In this document: positions 38,580 to 51,796 of the stretch, piece by piece | How the letters are laid out: each line of letters starts with the position of its first letter | Numbering within the stretch: position 1 is the first letter of the stretch | From: Syngnathus acus | Taxonomy: Eukaryota > Chordata > Actinopteri > Syngnathiformes > Syngnathidae | Direction of reading: 5' to 3' | Assembly (NCBI RefSeq): GCF_901709675.1 | Contig: NC_051105.1 | Span: 4,457,104 to 4,521,103 of the forward strand | Length of the DNA stretch: 64,000 nt | The notes under the pieces: generated by a model | What the model saw: only the letters and a program-made list of their open reading frames with translations | The model's database searches: none | What the model was told of the DNA's origin: nothing | Translations under genes and position numbers: made by a program

Positions 38580-40459
38580 CTTTTTATTTCGGTTTGCATT
38601 TTAAATGTATTTATTCTACTTGGATTACGTGAGGATGTGTACAAGAAGTACCACTGTTTTGTATCTCATTGCTGTTTGCTGAGTATATTTATCCAGTTAG
38701 CTGAAGGCAACAGACGGGCTTTGTATCGGGTTTATTCAATGTAATGGATGTACCTATGTTAGCGCCTGAAAACATCCAATAATGGCCAATTAGATCATCA
38801 AAAAACTGTATTCCCAGCAAAAAAAAATAACACCATCACAAGAATGCACACAAGCAAGGCTAAAAGAGAGAGAGCAAAAAACAGAACAAGCTTGAGGCTG
38901 TTCAACTTCAGATATTACACAAAACAAATAATCTGACTAAAAGCATAACCCAGGGAGACTTCGCTCTCTGCCTCATAATTGTCTTCTTTCATGACACCAT
39001 CCATCCGCGGTGTTACGGCCGCGTTCCCAGCCCTGCCGGCTGCTGCTGTGTTCGGGCAAATGATTGGAATGATGTCAGTTGTGGGTGGGGAGATGCGTGT
39101 GTATGTGTTGACCTCCGGAGGGAACGCTACAGCCGACCATCGGGATAAACAAGCAAAGATGGACTTAAATAGCCCGAACGCGTACATATGTCGAGTTTAC
39201 ACACATTATTAGCACGTTAGCTCTTCTTTGAGGCAATTGTGGTAGACATAATAAAAAAACAACCTTTGGCACTCTTCTCTCTGATGTTGGAAGACTTACC
39301 TGAAGACAGCATTATTCGCGCCGCATTTTATTGATATGTAATGTTGGCAGCAAAAGCTCACATTGTGTTTGCACCCACGCCTTCTTCCCCCTTGGACAAA
39401 TAAGCGCACTCTGGCCTCAAAGATGCGCCTCATGCTGGATGCGCGCATCTAATTGGCCATCAGAGTCACCGCAGAGACGAGAACGGGTTCATCCGGTTCT
39501 GCAGCCAACCTACACAGTATCACAAGCAGGTGCGATTGAGCGGCTTTGCGAGTCCAGTGATTTGTTGGCCAACATTCATCATAACAAGAGTAACTCAATT
39601 TAGCCCAAGACAATTTCCAGCTTCCCATCGACAGCTAGTCTCGCATGGGCATCGCTCCTCAAAGCACAAGTGAATTCATCTTGCGCAATTGCAGCTAATA
39701 GAGGCTTCTTCTTTTCGGAGTGTCTTCACAACCTAAAGCCTTTTGTTTACAAATTGAAGGCCTTAATGATAAAAGTGACACACAAACCTAAATTGGCCAG
39801 GTCATACTGATGAATACTAAATTTGGCTGCTGTTACTTACTCTAGTTAAATCACTTTTCCATATGTTTATATGATTTCTGTGTCCATCTACCCATAGTAA
39901 TAATAAATAATTCCCGAGAAGTTAAAAATTTGCAGAAATTGATGCATCAAAACAGAATGGCAGACTTTCTGTTGTCAAACAATGGTCCTAGAATGTTTCA
40001 TGCATCCTGTGATGATTAATATGATGTGCATGATTTTGTGTGACTGGTGTAATAAACATTTTTTTCAGATAACTTGTCAGTAGGCGCCTACAGTTTTAGG
40101 ACTGGGAGGCTGTTCAGGACCAGCAGGATACATGTGTTAGCAGGATTTATGTTGTTGGGTCCGCTAAAAGGATGATTCAAAATTTAAAGATTTTAGATGG
40201 CCTTTTTGCCACCTGGTCCTCAGGCCGTAATATTTTGGGCTTGAACTTGAAAAAGGCGCGTGATAATTGACTGTCCAGTAGATACTATCAAGTAGACATC
40301 CTGTCATTTGCCAAAGCCAATGTGCTCCGATATAGCATATTCTAAGTTTGTCTTTTGGGATGCATATTACATCAATTATAACTTGGGTCAGCTCCTTTTT
40401 CATCATCATCATGTGTCACCCTAACAAAGTTTAAAAAATAAGGCACTGATCATACGCCG
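38580..40459. other. Intergenic DNA
   Basis: No gene can be supported. At 38915-39212 both strands have an open frame of 77-90 codons over the same CpG-bearing patch. Neither resembles a known protein. Confidence 0.4.
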
Positions 40460-40700
40460 TGTTCATTTTGTTCATTATGTGTCATCCCAGCGGGTTCTCC
40501 GGCGTCTATAATGAGTTCCTCGAACGCTTCGCCATAGGGTTCTGTGCCCTTTTCTTCAAAGGTGTGTTTTAACGCGCACCTGATTGCCAGCAAAGCGCTC
40601 TCCATCTGAGAGGCGGAGGTAGCGGAAGCCGTAATGATGGCGCTTATTGGGATGTGTCACGGCAAGGATGGTGGCACGCTTCACTGTGAGGCGTCTGGTA
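40460..40700. promoter_or_regulatory. Candidate regulatory element
   Basis: Repeat-free, CpG-bearing sequence (TTCTCCGGCGTCTATAATGA, TCGAACGCTTCGCC, TTTAACGCGCACCTG) ending in AAGGCTAATTAGC. It is distinct from AT-rich flanks. Regulatory role inferred. Confidence 0.28.
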
Positions 40701-41786
40701 AATAAGGCTAATTAGCTACTGTGTTCTCTTTAAAGTCAACAGCCGCATTGCTTCTTTTGCCGCTGTTGTTTTTTTACGAGTGGAACGTCATCGTACAAAT
40801 GACTGTAAACACTTCCAGACGATGTACTGTATGTTTTAAAAGATGGGATTGTGGTGGTATTTATGTCAACCACTTTCAAACAGCAAGCCATAAACATGAA
40901 TTTGAAAACAGATTACTCGTATTCTTTTCAATGACCTAGCATTTATTTGAAAAGGAACATTTTTACAGTTAAGTGTTAAGCCACTTTTTTTTTTCCTGGA
41001 TTGGTTCCATCATCTAATGCTAATGCCAAATAAAGACCATTTTGAACTATATAATGATGCAGTTTGTTGGGGAATATCGTAATGGTGTGTCCTTGTCAAA
41101 AAAAAGAAGCCGCTCCTCCCCTGTGGCATTGCATGGTTGACATAGATGCTTGTGGACATATGTGGATGCGTTCTGTCAAGGCTGCCATGCAATGGCAGGC
41201 ACTCCTCGGGCGGGTGTGATAACAGAACGCTGCTAGCTGCACGATGCATGTGTTAGCTATTGATTAATGGTCAGAGGCTCGCAAAACATTTGGGGAAACG
41301 GCAAGATAGGCAGTAATCAAGCGAACTTGCAGTCCCTCAGGCTGTTTTTGGAAGTGTTTGCCTTCTTATCAAGTTTTCTCCCACTCGCCACCCTTGAAGG
41401 AAGACCAATAAGAAAAGCAATGCTTTGGGAGACAGTGCATAGAAGGCTGTGGATTTTATTTTAATGATGGCTGTAAAGTGTTTTTTTAAATAAGAAAAGC
41501 CTTTTGACATTAAATAAAAAAATGTTCTTCAGTGTATCGTAAATCTTGTACATAATTGCAGTTCATAACTTTGCCAATTCGCTGATTGTTTTGGGGAAAC
41601 TATCCTTCATAATGCCATTGGGAAACTCACCTATCTGCTGTTTTAATTTCTGGCCACAGCCTTGTATCATATAAAAATGTTACTTTAGCAGATACATTCA
41701 GTCCAGCCATTGCCTTATGAAATGGAAAATAAAAGAAATTTGATACAATGATGAATCTGCTCAACCAATGAGAAAACAGCAGCAGT
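40701..41786. other. Intergenic DNA, nothing recognised
   Basis: No protein-like frame, RNA gene or repeat family seen. Confidence 0.42.
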
Positions 41787-41895
41787 TTAAGGCAAGTTAA
41801 AGCAACTTTATTCATGATGTGCATCTCATACACAATATGTTCTATAAAATTAAAAGTACAACAACAAGCAGTTACAAAGAGAAGAACTAAAGACA
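41787..41895. repeat. Common fish interspersed repeat, diverged
   Basis: The order TAAGGCAAGTT, AGCAACTTTATTCATG, CATCTCATACACAAT, ATAAAATTAAAAGTAC, AACTAAAGACAT parallels a frequent fish repeat with the consensus words GGCAAGTTTATTTATATAGC and CATTTCATACA. The class (SINE- or LINE-derived) is uncertain. Confidence 0.48.
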
Positions 41896-43094
41896 TTTAA
41901 AATCTAAATCAGAATAGGTTTGTCATTGTACAGAATGAGTCCACCTTTTATAGCGCTCTGTTTCCCCCCCCCATTTTTGCAGATTTAGCAAAAAAAAGTT
42001 GCATATAACTTTACTTTCATACATCTCAATAAAGAATTTAGCAAAGGTATGTTGATTAGTATAATTGCAATCAATGGCAACAATGCAGACAATTTACAAT
42101 GTGTTATTTGTGGTATTGTATACTGTACGCATTACTTGAAATGTACATGGAAATAGACTCAAAAATATCGATTTGGAATTGGGCACTTGGACCTGCAATG
42201 TATATCCAGGCCAAATGTCACATTTTGATGTCAATAGTGAAAGCAGACAAGGCATGAATGCAACAAGTGTTTAGTCTGGGCAAAGATTGAGTTGCATTAC
42301 TGGTGAAACAGCATTTGATTTTGCTTCTCCAGCAACGAGTAGACTCATTACTGCTAAAATTCTAATTTAATCTCACATACCGCCAACTACTGGCCTGGCA
42401 TGCATAGTACAACGTTTCGACAGTTTTTTTTTTTTTTTGCACGTCCATGTATTTATGGTAGACCGCTGTCGTGTAAATGAAGGCGAAGAAGTAAAAACCT
42501 CCACCAAGGCTTACTTAAACATTTTTCACCTGTGAACAATCTAGGATGTTAATAGCTAAAATTGGGTAAACTTTTGACTGGATCTAAGGGAAATAAATGT
42601 AATAAGATCCTATACGGTTGGATATAATGACATTTGATGGAAATATAAGTGTCTGAAGATGTTAAAAGGGATGCTAAATTGTTGCCAAATGCGTAATCTG
42701 GACAAGGTCTGCATGACACTGACATGTAACTCAAATCTGGCGATATTTGACAGTGATATAGGTTTTAGATCAACTTCTATTATTACCATTTTCTGTCAAA
42801 TTCTAACAATGTCATTAGTATGTGAATTTTCAAGATGCCCTTTGAAGATTATGTGCACCAAAAAAATTCCAATCTTCTCAATCAAGAACTGTATGCTCAG
42901 TTGTACGCAGAAAATATAACCTCCTTTGCGAAGGTGATAAATTCATTGAATGCTTATTACATTGTAACATTTAACTGCTAGCTATGCTCAAGTAAAGGTC
43001 ACCTCATAGCCAGCGTCAATTTATTATTATTTAGATTACATCGCGTGTATTTTTAGTTTTGTTGGGACCATTCTGTAAATGCGCATCTCAAATT
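41896..43094. other. Intergenic DNA, nothing recognised
   Basis: AT-rich, with an 18-base homopolymer T run near 42426-42438 region. No gene or complete element recognised. Confidence 0.4.
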
Positions 43095-43400
43095 GTCATG
43101 TGCCATGCATGCAATTTTTGTCCGAGCACAAACTGTCAAAGTGAATTTTGCCGTCCATCTGTTTTCCATTAGGAGGCGCAGCATGCATAATTCATAGTCG
43201 GCGAGAAATAAAGACGAGTTGAAGCTGCAGATGTCCCCGTCGCTCGCTCCATTCCGTATTCGGCCGCCGCCGCTTCCATTTCGCAATTTTATTTTTTTTA
43301 TTGTCTTAATGAGCTCATTAAAGGCGTGGGAGTTGGTGGTTGTTGTAGTGTGCTGTGATGAGAGAAGCCACAACCTGTCTAGTCATCTGCTGAGATCATT
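43095..43400. promoter_or_regulatory. Candidate regulatory element
   Basis: Clean sequence with GCATGCATAATTCATAG, CCATTAGGAGGCGCAGC, a CpG patch GGCCGCCGCCGC, and TTAATGAGCTCATTAAAG, which is an imperfect palindrome with a TTAATGA half-site on each side. Two antiparallel frames of about 106 codons overlap it and are probably mutual shadows. Regulatory role inferred. Confidence 0.3.
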
Positions 43401-45354
43401 TCTCGGGAGCGTACCCTCAGCTAAGCCTCATTTATTTGATTATTGTAGCACTTTGCACGCTTTACTCTTGTTTTGGATCGTGATGAATGTCCGTTTTGAA
43501 GTGACATCAGGCAGCATGATTAACAATTCTCAGTATGTCTAGTAATCAGACTGTAAATATTTGTAGGTCAGAAGCAGCGGGTTAAAAGTTAGAATGCTTG
43601 CAATTACACAGTCTGGACTAATAATAACTCAGCGGAACCTCTATTGTTGCAATGCAGAATTAAGCCGACACGCTCGGAAAAAATATGTGGTTTGATATGC
43701 TTTCAGGCGTGACACTCATGCAAAAGTCTATTTTTTCAGATAAAGTCTACAAATGTGTGTCTTTTATCTTGGACTGTTAAGCATATATTTTGTCCAGATA
43801 GTCACAGTTCCTCAATAAAGCATATATTGTATAAAGTATGTTCCAGTCTGGACTAAGTTGCATTAACACTAATGCAAAATGACCGGAGCCCTTAAAAATG
43901 ATTGATAGGCCCTCAGTTTTATTCCAACAGCTTTGGCGTTTTGTTAAATTTGACAATACCATACTGTCCGCTTTTACCGATTTTGAAAATATCTCCAAAT
44001 AATACTGACGTAGAGCCTGATATGGTGTGCAGAATTTTGTAAATATATGGAAATAAAAATATTCAAAGATATTTGTAATCAATACCAAACAAGCCATTTG
44101 ACACTGAAAAAGTTGCAGATTCTTGTCATTACCACACATTGTAAAACGCTGACCTCATTTTTGTGTTTTCTTTCCTGCAATCAGTCTTGACCCAGAAGAA
44201 AGGGATTTTGTCATCCACTCGAAAAATGCTTGTTCGCTATTCAGTGAGCAATACACCCATTAAAATAAAGTCATGAATTGTCATCTAAACAGAAGATACA
44301 AACCATCTAACAGTTAAGATCACAACAAAAAACTTTCTGCTCCAAATTTGCATACTTCTGTGTTATTAAGGGGGAAAGTTGGTTTCATTAGCATTCAAAT
44401 GCATTTGGAATGGAAACGGCAGATAATTATTTTTTCCTCGAGTGTTGCTTGCGTGTCAGGTGGGAACTCTGCAGAGTACACAAGCAGGCCAATTGCTCAG
44501 CTTTCCTTTGGCAAATTGCAGCGGTGGCTTGTTTGCTTTTTCATTAACAGTCCAGTGAATTGCTTTTTGAATGGATGCAATGTTGCAAAGACCTTTTTTA
44601 TGGCCACCCTGCATGAGAGCCACTGTCTCATTTTACGTAGTAAAAAGTAACATTCAACACAATTATGGTGAAATCATAATGAAAGGCCCAAATTAGCTTG
44701 AAAATTGAGATTTGAGATTTCTGTTGCTCAAAGGTCTTTTGTTTTTAATGCCAATAACATAATAAACAACATTGCCTTATTATATTTGACTAAGAGGTTG
44801 GACACAAATGCTGTGCTGTGCATATTATAATTTTGAGTATTTCCAACTGGATGTTTATAACCTTGAGTTCACACTTTTTGTTGAAGTTCATTTCTGACAC
44901 ATTGTGTCACAAATAAAGGATCAACATTTGAGTTAAATGGTCCTTGTCATCGTGATGGTAATAACTCCATGGGTGAGGTTGGGGGTTGTATACTCTTGGA
45001 AATGTGAAACGCGCACCTACAAAAGGAAAACGATCACCAGGTTCCTGATTCTACGCTCCGAAATTGTGTTATGAAAGTATCATCTGACATAGATTTGAAA
45101 TGTGGCAAAGAATACCATCTCTATCATGAAACACAATTTGTTGTCCATCGCACAATAGAAAAGTGCTCAAAAAGCAGCCATATTTTAAAGCTGAATTTAG
45201 CCATAACACTTAACAATATAATTATATTAATTAGGGGCTCATTAAATGGGCACTAATCATGCAAATTCAAGCCACTGTCACTTTTATGAAATGAAATAAA
45301 GAGTCCAGTTAGGAGCCCACAATTTGGTTAGGTCACTCACTTGTTACACAATGT
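43401..45354. other. Intergenic DNA, nothing recognised
   Basis: AT-rich. The minus-strand frame of 120 codons at 43777-44139 has no family signature. Confidence 0.42.
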
Positions 45355-45915
45355 CTTAAAGTGTTAACTCGTGAAAAAGACAAGTGTAAACTATTTAACC
45401 CTAATAAGGTAATCATTGATAAGGTTTTATAAATTTACTCATCAATAGGTTAACAGTAATTTCTCAGGGTTAAAGTTGCTATGAATTGTGCATCAAATAT
45501 ATATAAATAGTTTCCAAATGTTGTTATGAATGCTGTAAAGCCTTATTTAACAATAAACACATTTTATGAATGCACAAAGCCTTAAGCGTACGGTTAATCA
45601 TTAACTTAACAAATATGTTAAACACTATCGCTTGATAGTAAGCTATTATAACAATTGATAAACATATACAAAGCCGTAACGAGTGCACCTTTTTAGGATT
45701 GATAAATTGTTGATAAAGGTTGAATGATGCCAATACTTTATTAACCATTACAATACTTCATTAACCTATCTGAAAGGTTCATAGCTATTTTTTGTAAACA
45801 GGTAAGCAATCATTTTATAAGCCATTCATGAACATTAAGCATTATGTCAACACTTTATAAATCCTTAGTAATATGCTTACTTTAGATGTTGATTGTAATG
45901 TGATAAACACTTAAG
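45355..45915. mobile_element. Possible MITE-like repeat with short inverted ends
   Basis: The left end CTTAAAGTGTTA pairs with the inverted right end (CTTAAGTGTTTA on the minus strand). Between them the sequence is full of related words: AATAAGGTAATCATTGATAA, TAACCATTACAATACTTCAT, TTTATAAGCCATTCATGAAC, CACTTTATAAATCC. This recurrent ATTAAC/TTTATAAA texture matches a class of fish repeats with degenerate internal repetition. No coding potential. Boundaries are tentative because only about 12 terminal bases pair. Confidence 0.42.
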
Positions 45916-46929
45916 AAAAAAATGAGGAACAGTTTTCAACAGTATGTCAAGGTCACCTTTGCTGGTGTCAAAGAATGATTCATTCCACTTATTTTCATTA
46001 TTACATTTTAACGTGATTGGTAACCACAAAGTAGTTCCAGTTGTTGCTTACTCATAGTAGTAGGCTAGACCGAGTGGGGAAAATATGAGAGCATACAAAT
46101 AAATAAGAGAAAAAACAATGTCTTGAAATGTCCCAGGAGAGCGTCTCAGTGTAGCATGTTTCCCTTTTAATGGTCAAATTGAGCAGCACAAACTGTGATA
46201 AAAGCCTTTTTTTTTTTTAAAGCATCCCGGCACTTTCCAGCTGCTGCGAGCCATCACGCCAATCCCGAACCTCACAGCAAACCCACCTCGCTACTTTGCG
46301 AATGTCGACATCCTCTGCAATTTCACAACACGCGCTTTGCAAATGATACTGCACAAATACGAGCTCAAAGTGTTTGCGTGTTTGACAGAAGCATGAAGTC
46401 AGCAAGGCCATGCATAAACAGGACCCCCCGCACGCTCGCCGCAGCCCACCCACCCCGGCTGGGGTATCTAATTTACCGTTCACTTAGGAATATTGATCAC
46501 ATGAATACGTCATGTTTATTTTCCTTGGTTGAATTTGTTTTTAAGATAACAGGTTAAAGTTGGATGATTCTGAACAAAAAGATGAGAAATAGATTGAAAC
46601 CACTGAAAGCTTTCAAATTGAGATATTTGAGATAAAAAAAAAACAATCGTGATTCAAAAGGATGCATCATTTATGAATAAAATGTACGAAGCTGGAAATC
46701 CACCCAGCTCCAGCCATCAGAAACGAGTTTCATTAGTTGTATGTTGATAGTTGCAATAACTAATAGTCTCTGAGTAGTGCACTGTTCCGAAAGTCAGTGA
46801 AATTCAGACGTTTAAATGTTTGCATATGCGATGGGAAAATCTCTTGATAATTATGAATAATAGATCTACCCAGTGCTTTATTTTTGTATGTGTTTTAATA
46901 ATGTCTAGAGAATTAGAAGTGATCCAAGG
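45916..46929. other. Intergenic DNA, nothing recognised
   Basis: No protein-like frame. The CpG-bearing patch at 46230-46470 is the only departure from AT-rich composition. Confidence 0.4.
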
Positions 46930-47457
46930 CAAGAGTAGGCAATAGCTGCTATTTCACTCTATGGTGCTTTTTCTACTTTTTGCTGATCGCTTTACGTTGC
47001 ATGTACATTGCAGTCATTGCACATAAAGTAAAAAAAAATCAACTCATCTAGTAATATATTTTATGATTTAATCATTTCTTATCTTAACATCATCAGACCC
47101 TAATTGTCTTATAAAATGACACACAGTCATTCAATCAGTAATATGTCTTTTAAATGCCATCGACCCTAACAACCAATAATCATTTACTTGTCAAAAAAAG
47201 CATAGAAAAAAACGCAAAATTTCCTAAAAATATAAATAGTAGTCATACTTAGAGAGGTGTTACATCACTACATATACACAATTGCCCTAGATTGCAACTG
47301 AAATCAAAAACGTTTGTTAAGAGGGCATTTGGTGAAAAGGTGCTTGTCATAAAAAGTTAAAAAAGAAAAAAATAACTACTTTTCATGTGCTTAACTGTGC
47401 CTCAAATAATGATCTGGCTGGCCAGCTCTGGCCTCGGCCTTGAGTTTGACACCAGTG
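46930..47457. mobile_element. Possible eroded hAT-like element
   Basis: The right end CTTGAGTTTGACACCAGTG closely resembles the end of the element at 8544-8857 (GAGTTTGACACCCCTG), and CTGGCCAGCTCTGGCCTCGG sits where that family has GGCCCGC words. The left end CAAGAGTAGGCAATAGCTGC is plausible for the family. No target duplication was found, so boundaries and identity are tentative. Confidence 0.35.
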
Positions 47458-48880
47458 TTTCATAATAATATTTTAAATGACACCTTGGTCATTATTATCT
47501 ATATACCTTTCCTTGCTGATTGGCAGCCATTTTATTTAATTTCACAGAAGTACTACATGTGATTCATAGCGCCATTGAGGTTGATCAAGGAGCCAACTTT
47601 TGAACACACATGTCCTAATATCTCACATAACAACCTTAACCTATTCCAAAACTGAAATGAAAAAGACATGTCTATATTCTGAGAAAGTCCCTTCAGAACA
47701 ACATTGATGGCGGCGTTGTATTTTCTTCCCACATCTTTCCAGATTAGTGCAACACCAAGCGATTTCTGGAAATGAAAACAACGTGCTTATAATGCGAGTG
47801 GCATAAATGGCCGAATGGAATGTGAACTTAATTCCCCCGTCTTTTTTCCCTCCCCCCACGTGCTTTGCTCAATTTTCTATGTTAAAATTCTTGACACTTT
47901 GCACCTCAGCTGCACGCGAGAGACGAGGTGTTGACCCAGACTTAAAATGTTGGTTTTAATATCGTTCCGCACTATTGACGACTGCGGATAGGTTGGCGAG
48001 CATTAGCCAGCGAAGCTCAGCCAAACAAACGAGCAGAGGGGTCGCGGGTGGGGGGGATGAAAGGCGGCCTTTGAACCGGGTGACTTCAGCACTTGAGCTC
48101 GATTGTTTTCAGCTGAGCTTTCTCTGGGTGGCTTCACTTCAAGCTGCCGGAAGTGGATTTACATCTGATTTCAGGAGAGTCTGCGGGAAAAACTTTCCAC
48201 TAAACCACTCGGTCACGTTTGACGTGTCAAATAGCCGCCAAAGTGGTTGATAAAAAAGTTTCAACGCATCCTCCCCACCGCCCTCTTCTTTCCTGGCAAA
48301 GCTTTTCTGTCCAGGCTGCATTCCGTCTGATCATAGTTGTGTGTGACGTTTCAAAGAGGATTAGCTGAATGAAATGTGATTAAAAACTATTTTCACGTGA
48401 CCTCGCAGCACTTGACCTACCCTCCTCCGGTAGGCTCGGCGGCGTTGCAACGAGGCTCAGACTGCCGTGATTCTGCACAATCTGGAACGGAGCGAGTTTA
48501 GCCCTTGTTGACCTTAAATGGTCAACATACGGAAAAAGGGTCGGTTGTAATTCAACGGGGGATAAACACGGATAAGGGGTCAATGGGAGGAGGGAGGTGG
48601 GTGAACCACAAACACGCAGTGACAATAAATCCAAAGGTAAATTATTGTATCTCTCGGTGGGATGCTGTGGATTTGTAGTACATTGCTGAGGGGAGTTTCT
48701 TTCATTTTTATGGTTAAATAGATTTATTGCGTTGTAAGAAATCTTCATCAAACCACGGGAAACCCTGAGTCGTAGTGTGTCACTCAAAATATTTTTGATT
48801 CAAAGAACAAAGGCTACAATTTAATTTGAATTTGATGTCAACCCTCATCAAAAATCATATCAAAAGTATTTCTTCAATTT
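47458..48880. other. Intergenic DNA, CpG-bearing middle
   Basis: No gene can be supported. The part at 47930-48250 retains CpGs and could be regulatory. A minus-strand frame of 135 codons (48787-48380) is proline- and serine-rich without family resemblance. Confidence 0.38.
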
Positions 48881-49345
48881 ATGTAGCCAACAGTTAGACA
48901 CAAGGTTTCATCGTTGGCCGTCCAACAGCAAGATCAGGTCACATTTATTTGAATCCTGTTCAAGTTTCTGTCTATTTGTAGCAGTATTTGGCAACTCAGA
49001 GGCCCAGCATTGTATCACGCTTTACTTTTCATGAAAAAAGGACATATAAGTCTCATGCCAGTGAAAACACAATGGATGCAGTCGGTTTATAGTTGTCAGT
49101 CCAAAATCAAGCTTTCTTTTGTACCTAAAAACAGTTTGCATACTTTTGCATCCAATTTAAATGTCTGTCTGTTTGAAACAGTGGGGCCAATAACTATCTT
49201 TTTCTTAACTTTTGATGGTTACCATATTTTTATATCTCACCAGTTGGATACTAAAGCTTTATAGTCATTCATCAACCAGAAAGATTCGTTTGTGCCTAAA
49301 ACATGGTTTACCTATTTTAATCCTGTTCAAATATTAGATACCAAA
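48881..49345. repeat. Possible degenerate tandem repeat, period near 170-200 bp
   Basis: Similar words recur: TTGAATCCTGTTCAAGTTTC (48949), TGCATCCAATTTAAATGTCT (49147) and TTAATCCTGTTCAAATATTA (49317). They are preceded at comparable distance by CTTTTGTACCTAAAAACAGT (49116) and GTTTGTGCCTAAAACATGGT (49288). Copies are strongly diverged. Confidence 0.3.
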
Positions 49346-49372
49346 TCCCTAAATGCTTTGAGCGGGTAACAC

Positions 49373-49620
49373 ACAGCGAGTAACAGTGAAATCATGCTGC
49401 CTGCAATGATGACAGTATAATAGTCAAGGGGAAGCTGCAAGTATGGATAATAGTGTCATCAGCAGATGTGTATTTATTGGAATAATGTGCCAGATTTGCA
49501 AAGTTTTTGACATATATCAAACAGTTTTCAACCTAACATAGATCCCTGAGGACCACCTATGTCTCTTAGCCTGTCCAGCAATGATGGAATGGATATTATG
49601 GATTTATACTGTCGATGCCC
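49373..49620 (-). mobile_element. Reverse-transcriptase remnant of a non-LTR retroelement
   Basis: Read on the minus strand, 49598-49528 gives IPSLLDRLRDIGGPQGSMLG. This combines a LLDRLRDIG-type segment with the RT motif normally read as GVPQGS-LGP. Further along, near 49460, the same strand reads SADDTIIHTCSFPLTIILSS, matching the catalytic YADDT box and its downstream region. The DNA between is shortened, and stops and frame changes occur. The catalytic tyrosine position is serine here, so even intact it would be atypical. A dead LINE fragment, probably jockey/L2-like. Confidence 0.6.
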
Positions 49621-51794
49621 ATCGACTGAGCCCCACAAAAAAGCAGTACAAATTATTTCTGTAACGTGTATGTAATCCTTATAAAGCAGTAAACCTAAAA
49701 ATACATTAGATTTATTTTTTCCATGCTGATATGGTATCGTAAGAGGATTAGAGTTCACCTCTTGGGTTACTATACAACAAAACTGACTGCAACCAGTTGG
49801 TTGTTCTTGATGCATTATCATGCGTTTGTCACTTGTGGCCAACACAAACAGCTGTATGCACTGCAACATGTTGACAAAGCAGCCAGGGCTCATTGCAGCG
49901 TGATGGATGGCCGCGTGCTAATTATTAGCACACATAAAAGGATGCTGGTATTTCCAGACGTGGACCCCGGCCGCCGGCTAAATGCGGGGCCATCAGTCTG
50001 CGACTATATCACTCAATCTTGATGTATGAGTGCTATGGTACAAATTAAATGTGCGGCGACCTTCTAAAGGGGGTTACTGCACTCAACAGGACGCCATTTG
50101 AGCTAATTCCTGCGCAAGGGGTTCGGACAATAGGCCACTATACCACATGGTGTAATTACTTTGTGTACACACATCTGGAATTAAGCTCCCAAAGGAAGCT
50201 AATACGAAAAAATGGAGGCCAACTGTTTTCGGTAAAACAAGAGAAAGTGTGGCTTTTTGTACGTGGCGTTCAATCGAAACTTCACCTTGGCGCCAAGCGG
50301 GTCCAATATTTGTAGTAGTCTCAGAGAAGATTACATGTCGTGTACCCAATTCCTCCTACTCGGATCGTAGCTTCTATTTGAGCACACTGAGGCCCAACTT
50401 TGCATAATCAGCGAGCGTACGATGTAGCATGTACAGGAGGGGCGACCAATTTTGGCATGTTTTGGAACAAGCAGCATCTGGATTTCATAGCAACTCTATT
50501 TTCTCCACCAGATCAGAAGAACACAAACTTTTAAATCGAACCAATAACAAACCAAAGCTTCTTTGACTTGGGAAAACACCCCAAATATTCATGGTGTCAA
50601 TTAGATCCCAGAAATATTTTGCCATAATAACCAGTAGGGAAGGAAGTAATAATCAATTAATTGATTGACTGTAACCAACAGAGGTTGCACTACATCCATA
50701 ATATGACAGCTCCTTTGGGTAATATCATTCAGATCAATAACTATCACATAAATCAATACAACAAATATACGGATAACTATCAAATAGATAAATGAATAAA
50801 CAAGTAAAATATTTTCAAATGAATCAATGCAAGAAATGTAGCCACAACAACTTCTTTGTCAAGTATTGTAACACTGGATACAAATATTTATAACTTTATT
50901 GATAGTTTACTTGTACAAGATGTACATTCATATTTTGTGACTCAAAAAGGGAATGGGGCAAAACAAACAAACATGATTCATGTGTAAGCATGCTAGCAAA
51001 TGAAATAATAAGCATTGTCACGCGTACAACAAATTCCGCTTTTAAAATTCAACCATCCCTGAAATGTTTGTAAACTTGGACACGCTACATTAAGTTTTTT
51101 TGTTTGTTTTTTCTTCCCCTCAATTCAATGCACGACAGCCACGCCCCTGAATAGTGACAAAAACATATATACCAAATTGCAAAAGCAATGTAAAAATGCG
51201 CATTCAACTCTTCATTTTTCATAGATTTCCGGACAAAAATAAATAATAAGACGCATATGTTTAATTTAAGATGGCGACGTGAACAATTGATAAAGACGGC
51301 TGAACACAAAGTGGGCGGGGCATGGAGACCTTGCAAGGGACCGACACAGCTCTGACAGCAGTTTGTAAAACAAGAGTCGTAATCCAAAATATCTTGGCAA
51401 ATTAACGGTGAATGTCACACACACAACATGCAAAGTAAAGCTACTCGTTTCGTAAACAACCACTTGGTTGTATCACCGCTGAGTTTTAAAACCGCGTGTC
51501 GTCATAAATTTTAGCTGAACACTGGAGTTTACGTGAAATACGGCACCCTGTCGTTCTCCAGCGAGACAAAATGTACATGTCGTCTTGACAAAACAGACGG
51601 CAAACAAAGTTGAAACTCTCAACAGTGCATGAAAAAAAACAACGTAAAATCATCGCGTCTCTTTATCGACTAACTGCTAGCTGTTTAACATTTTTTCGCT
51701 ATTTACAGTATTGCACTTAAACTGCACACCATTGCATTTCAGTTTTACTGATGCCTTCATATTTTCAGAATTACAAAAAAAAAATTAGAAAATA
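49621..51794. other. Intergenic DNA, nothing firmly recognised
   Basis: No protein-like frame. 49900-50010 is CpG-bearing (GGATGGCCGCGTGCTAATTA, CCCCGGCCGCCGGCTAAATG) and may be a small regulatory patch. The remainder is AT-rich. Confidence 0.4.
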
Positions 51795-51796
51795 TA

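Noticed and set aside
38915-39212. Antiparallel open frames of 77 and 90 codons, the minus one with an Ala/Gly-rich conserved-looking patch
   Set aside because: Overlap of open frames on both strands, no known family and no flanking splice logic. Kept as non-coding.
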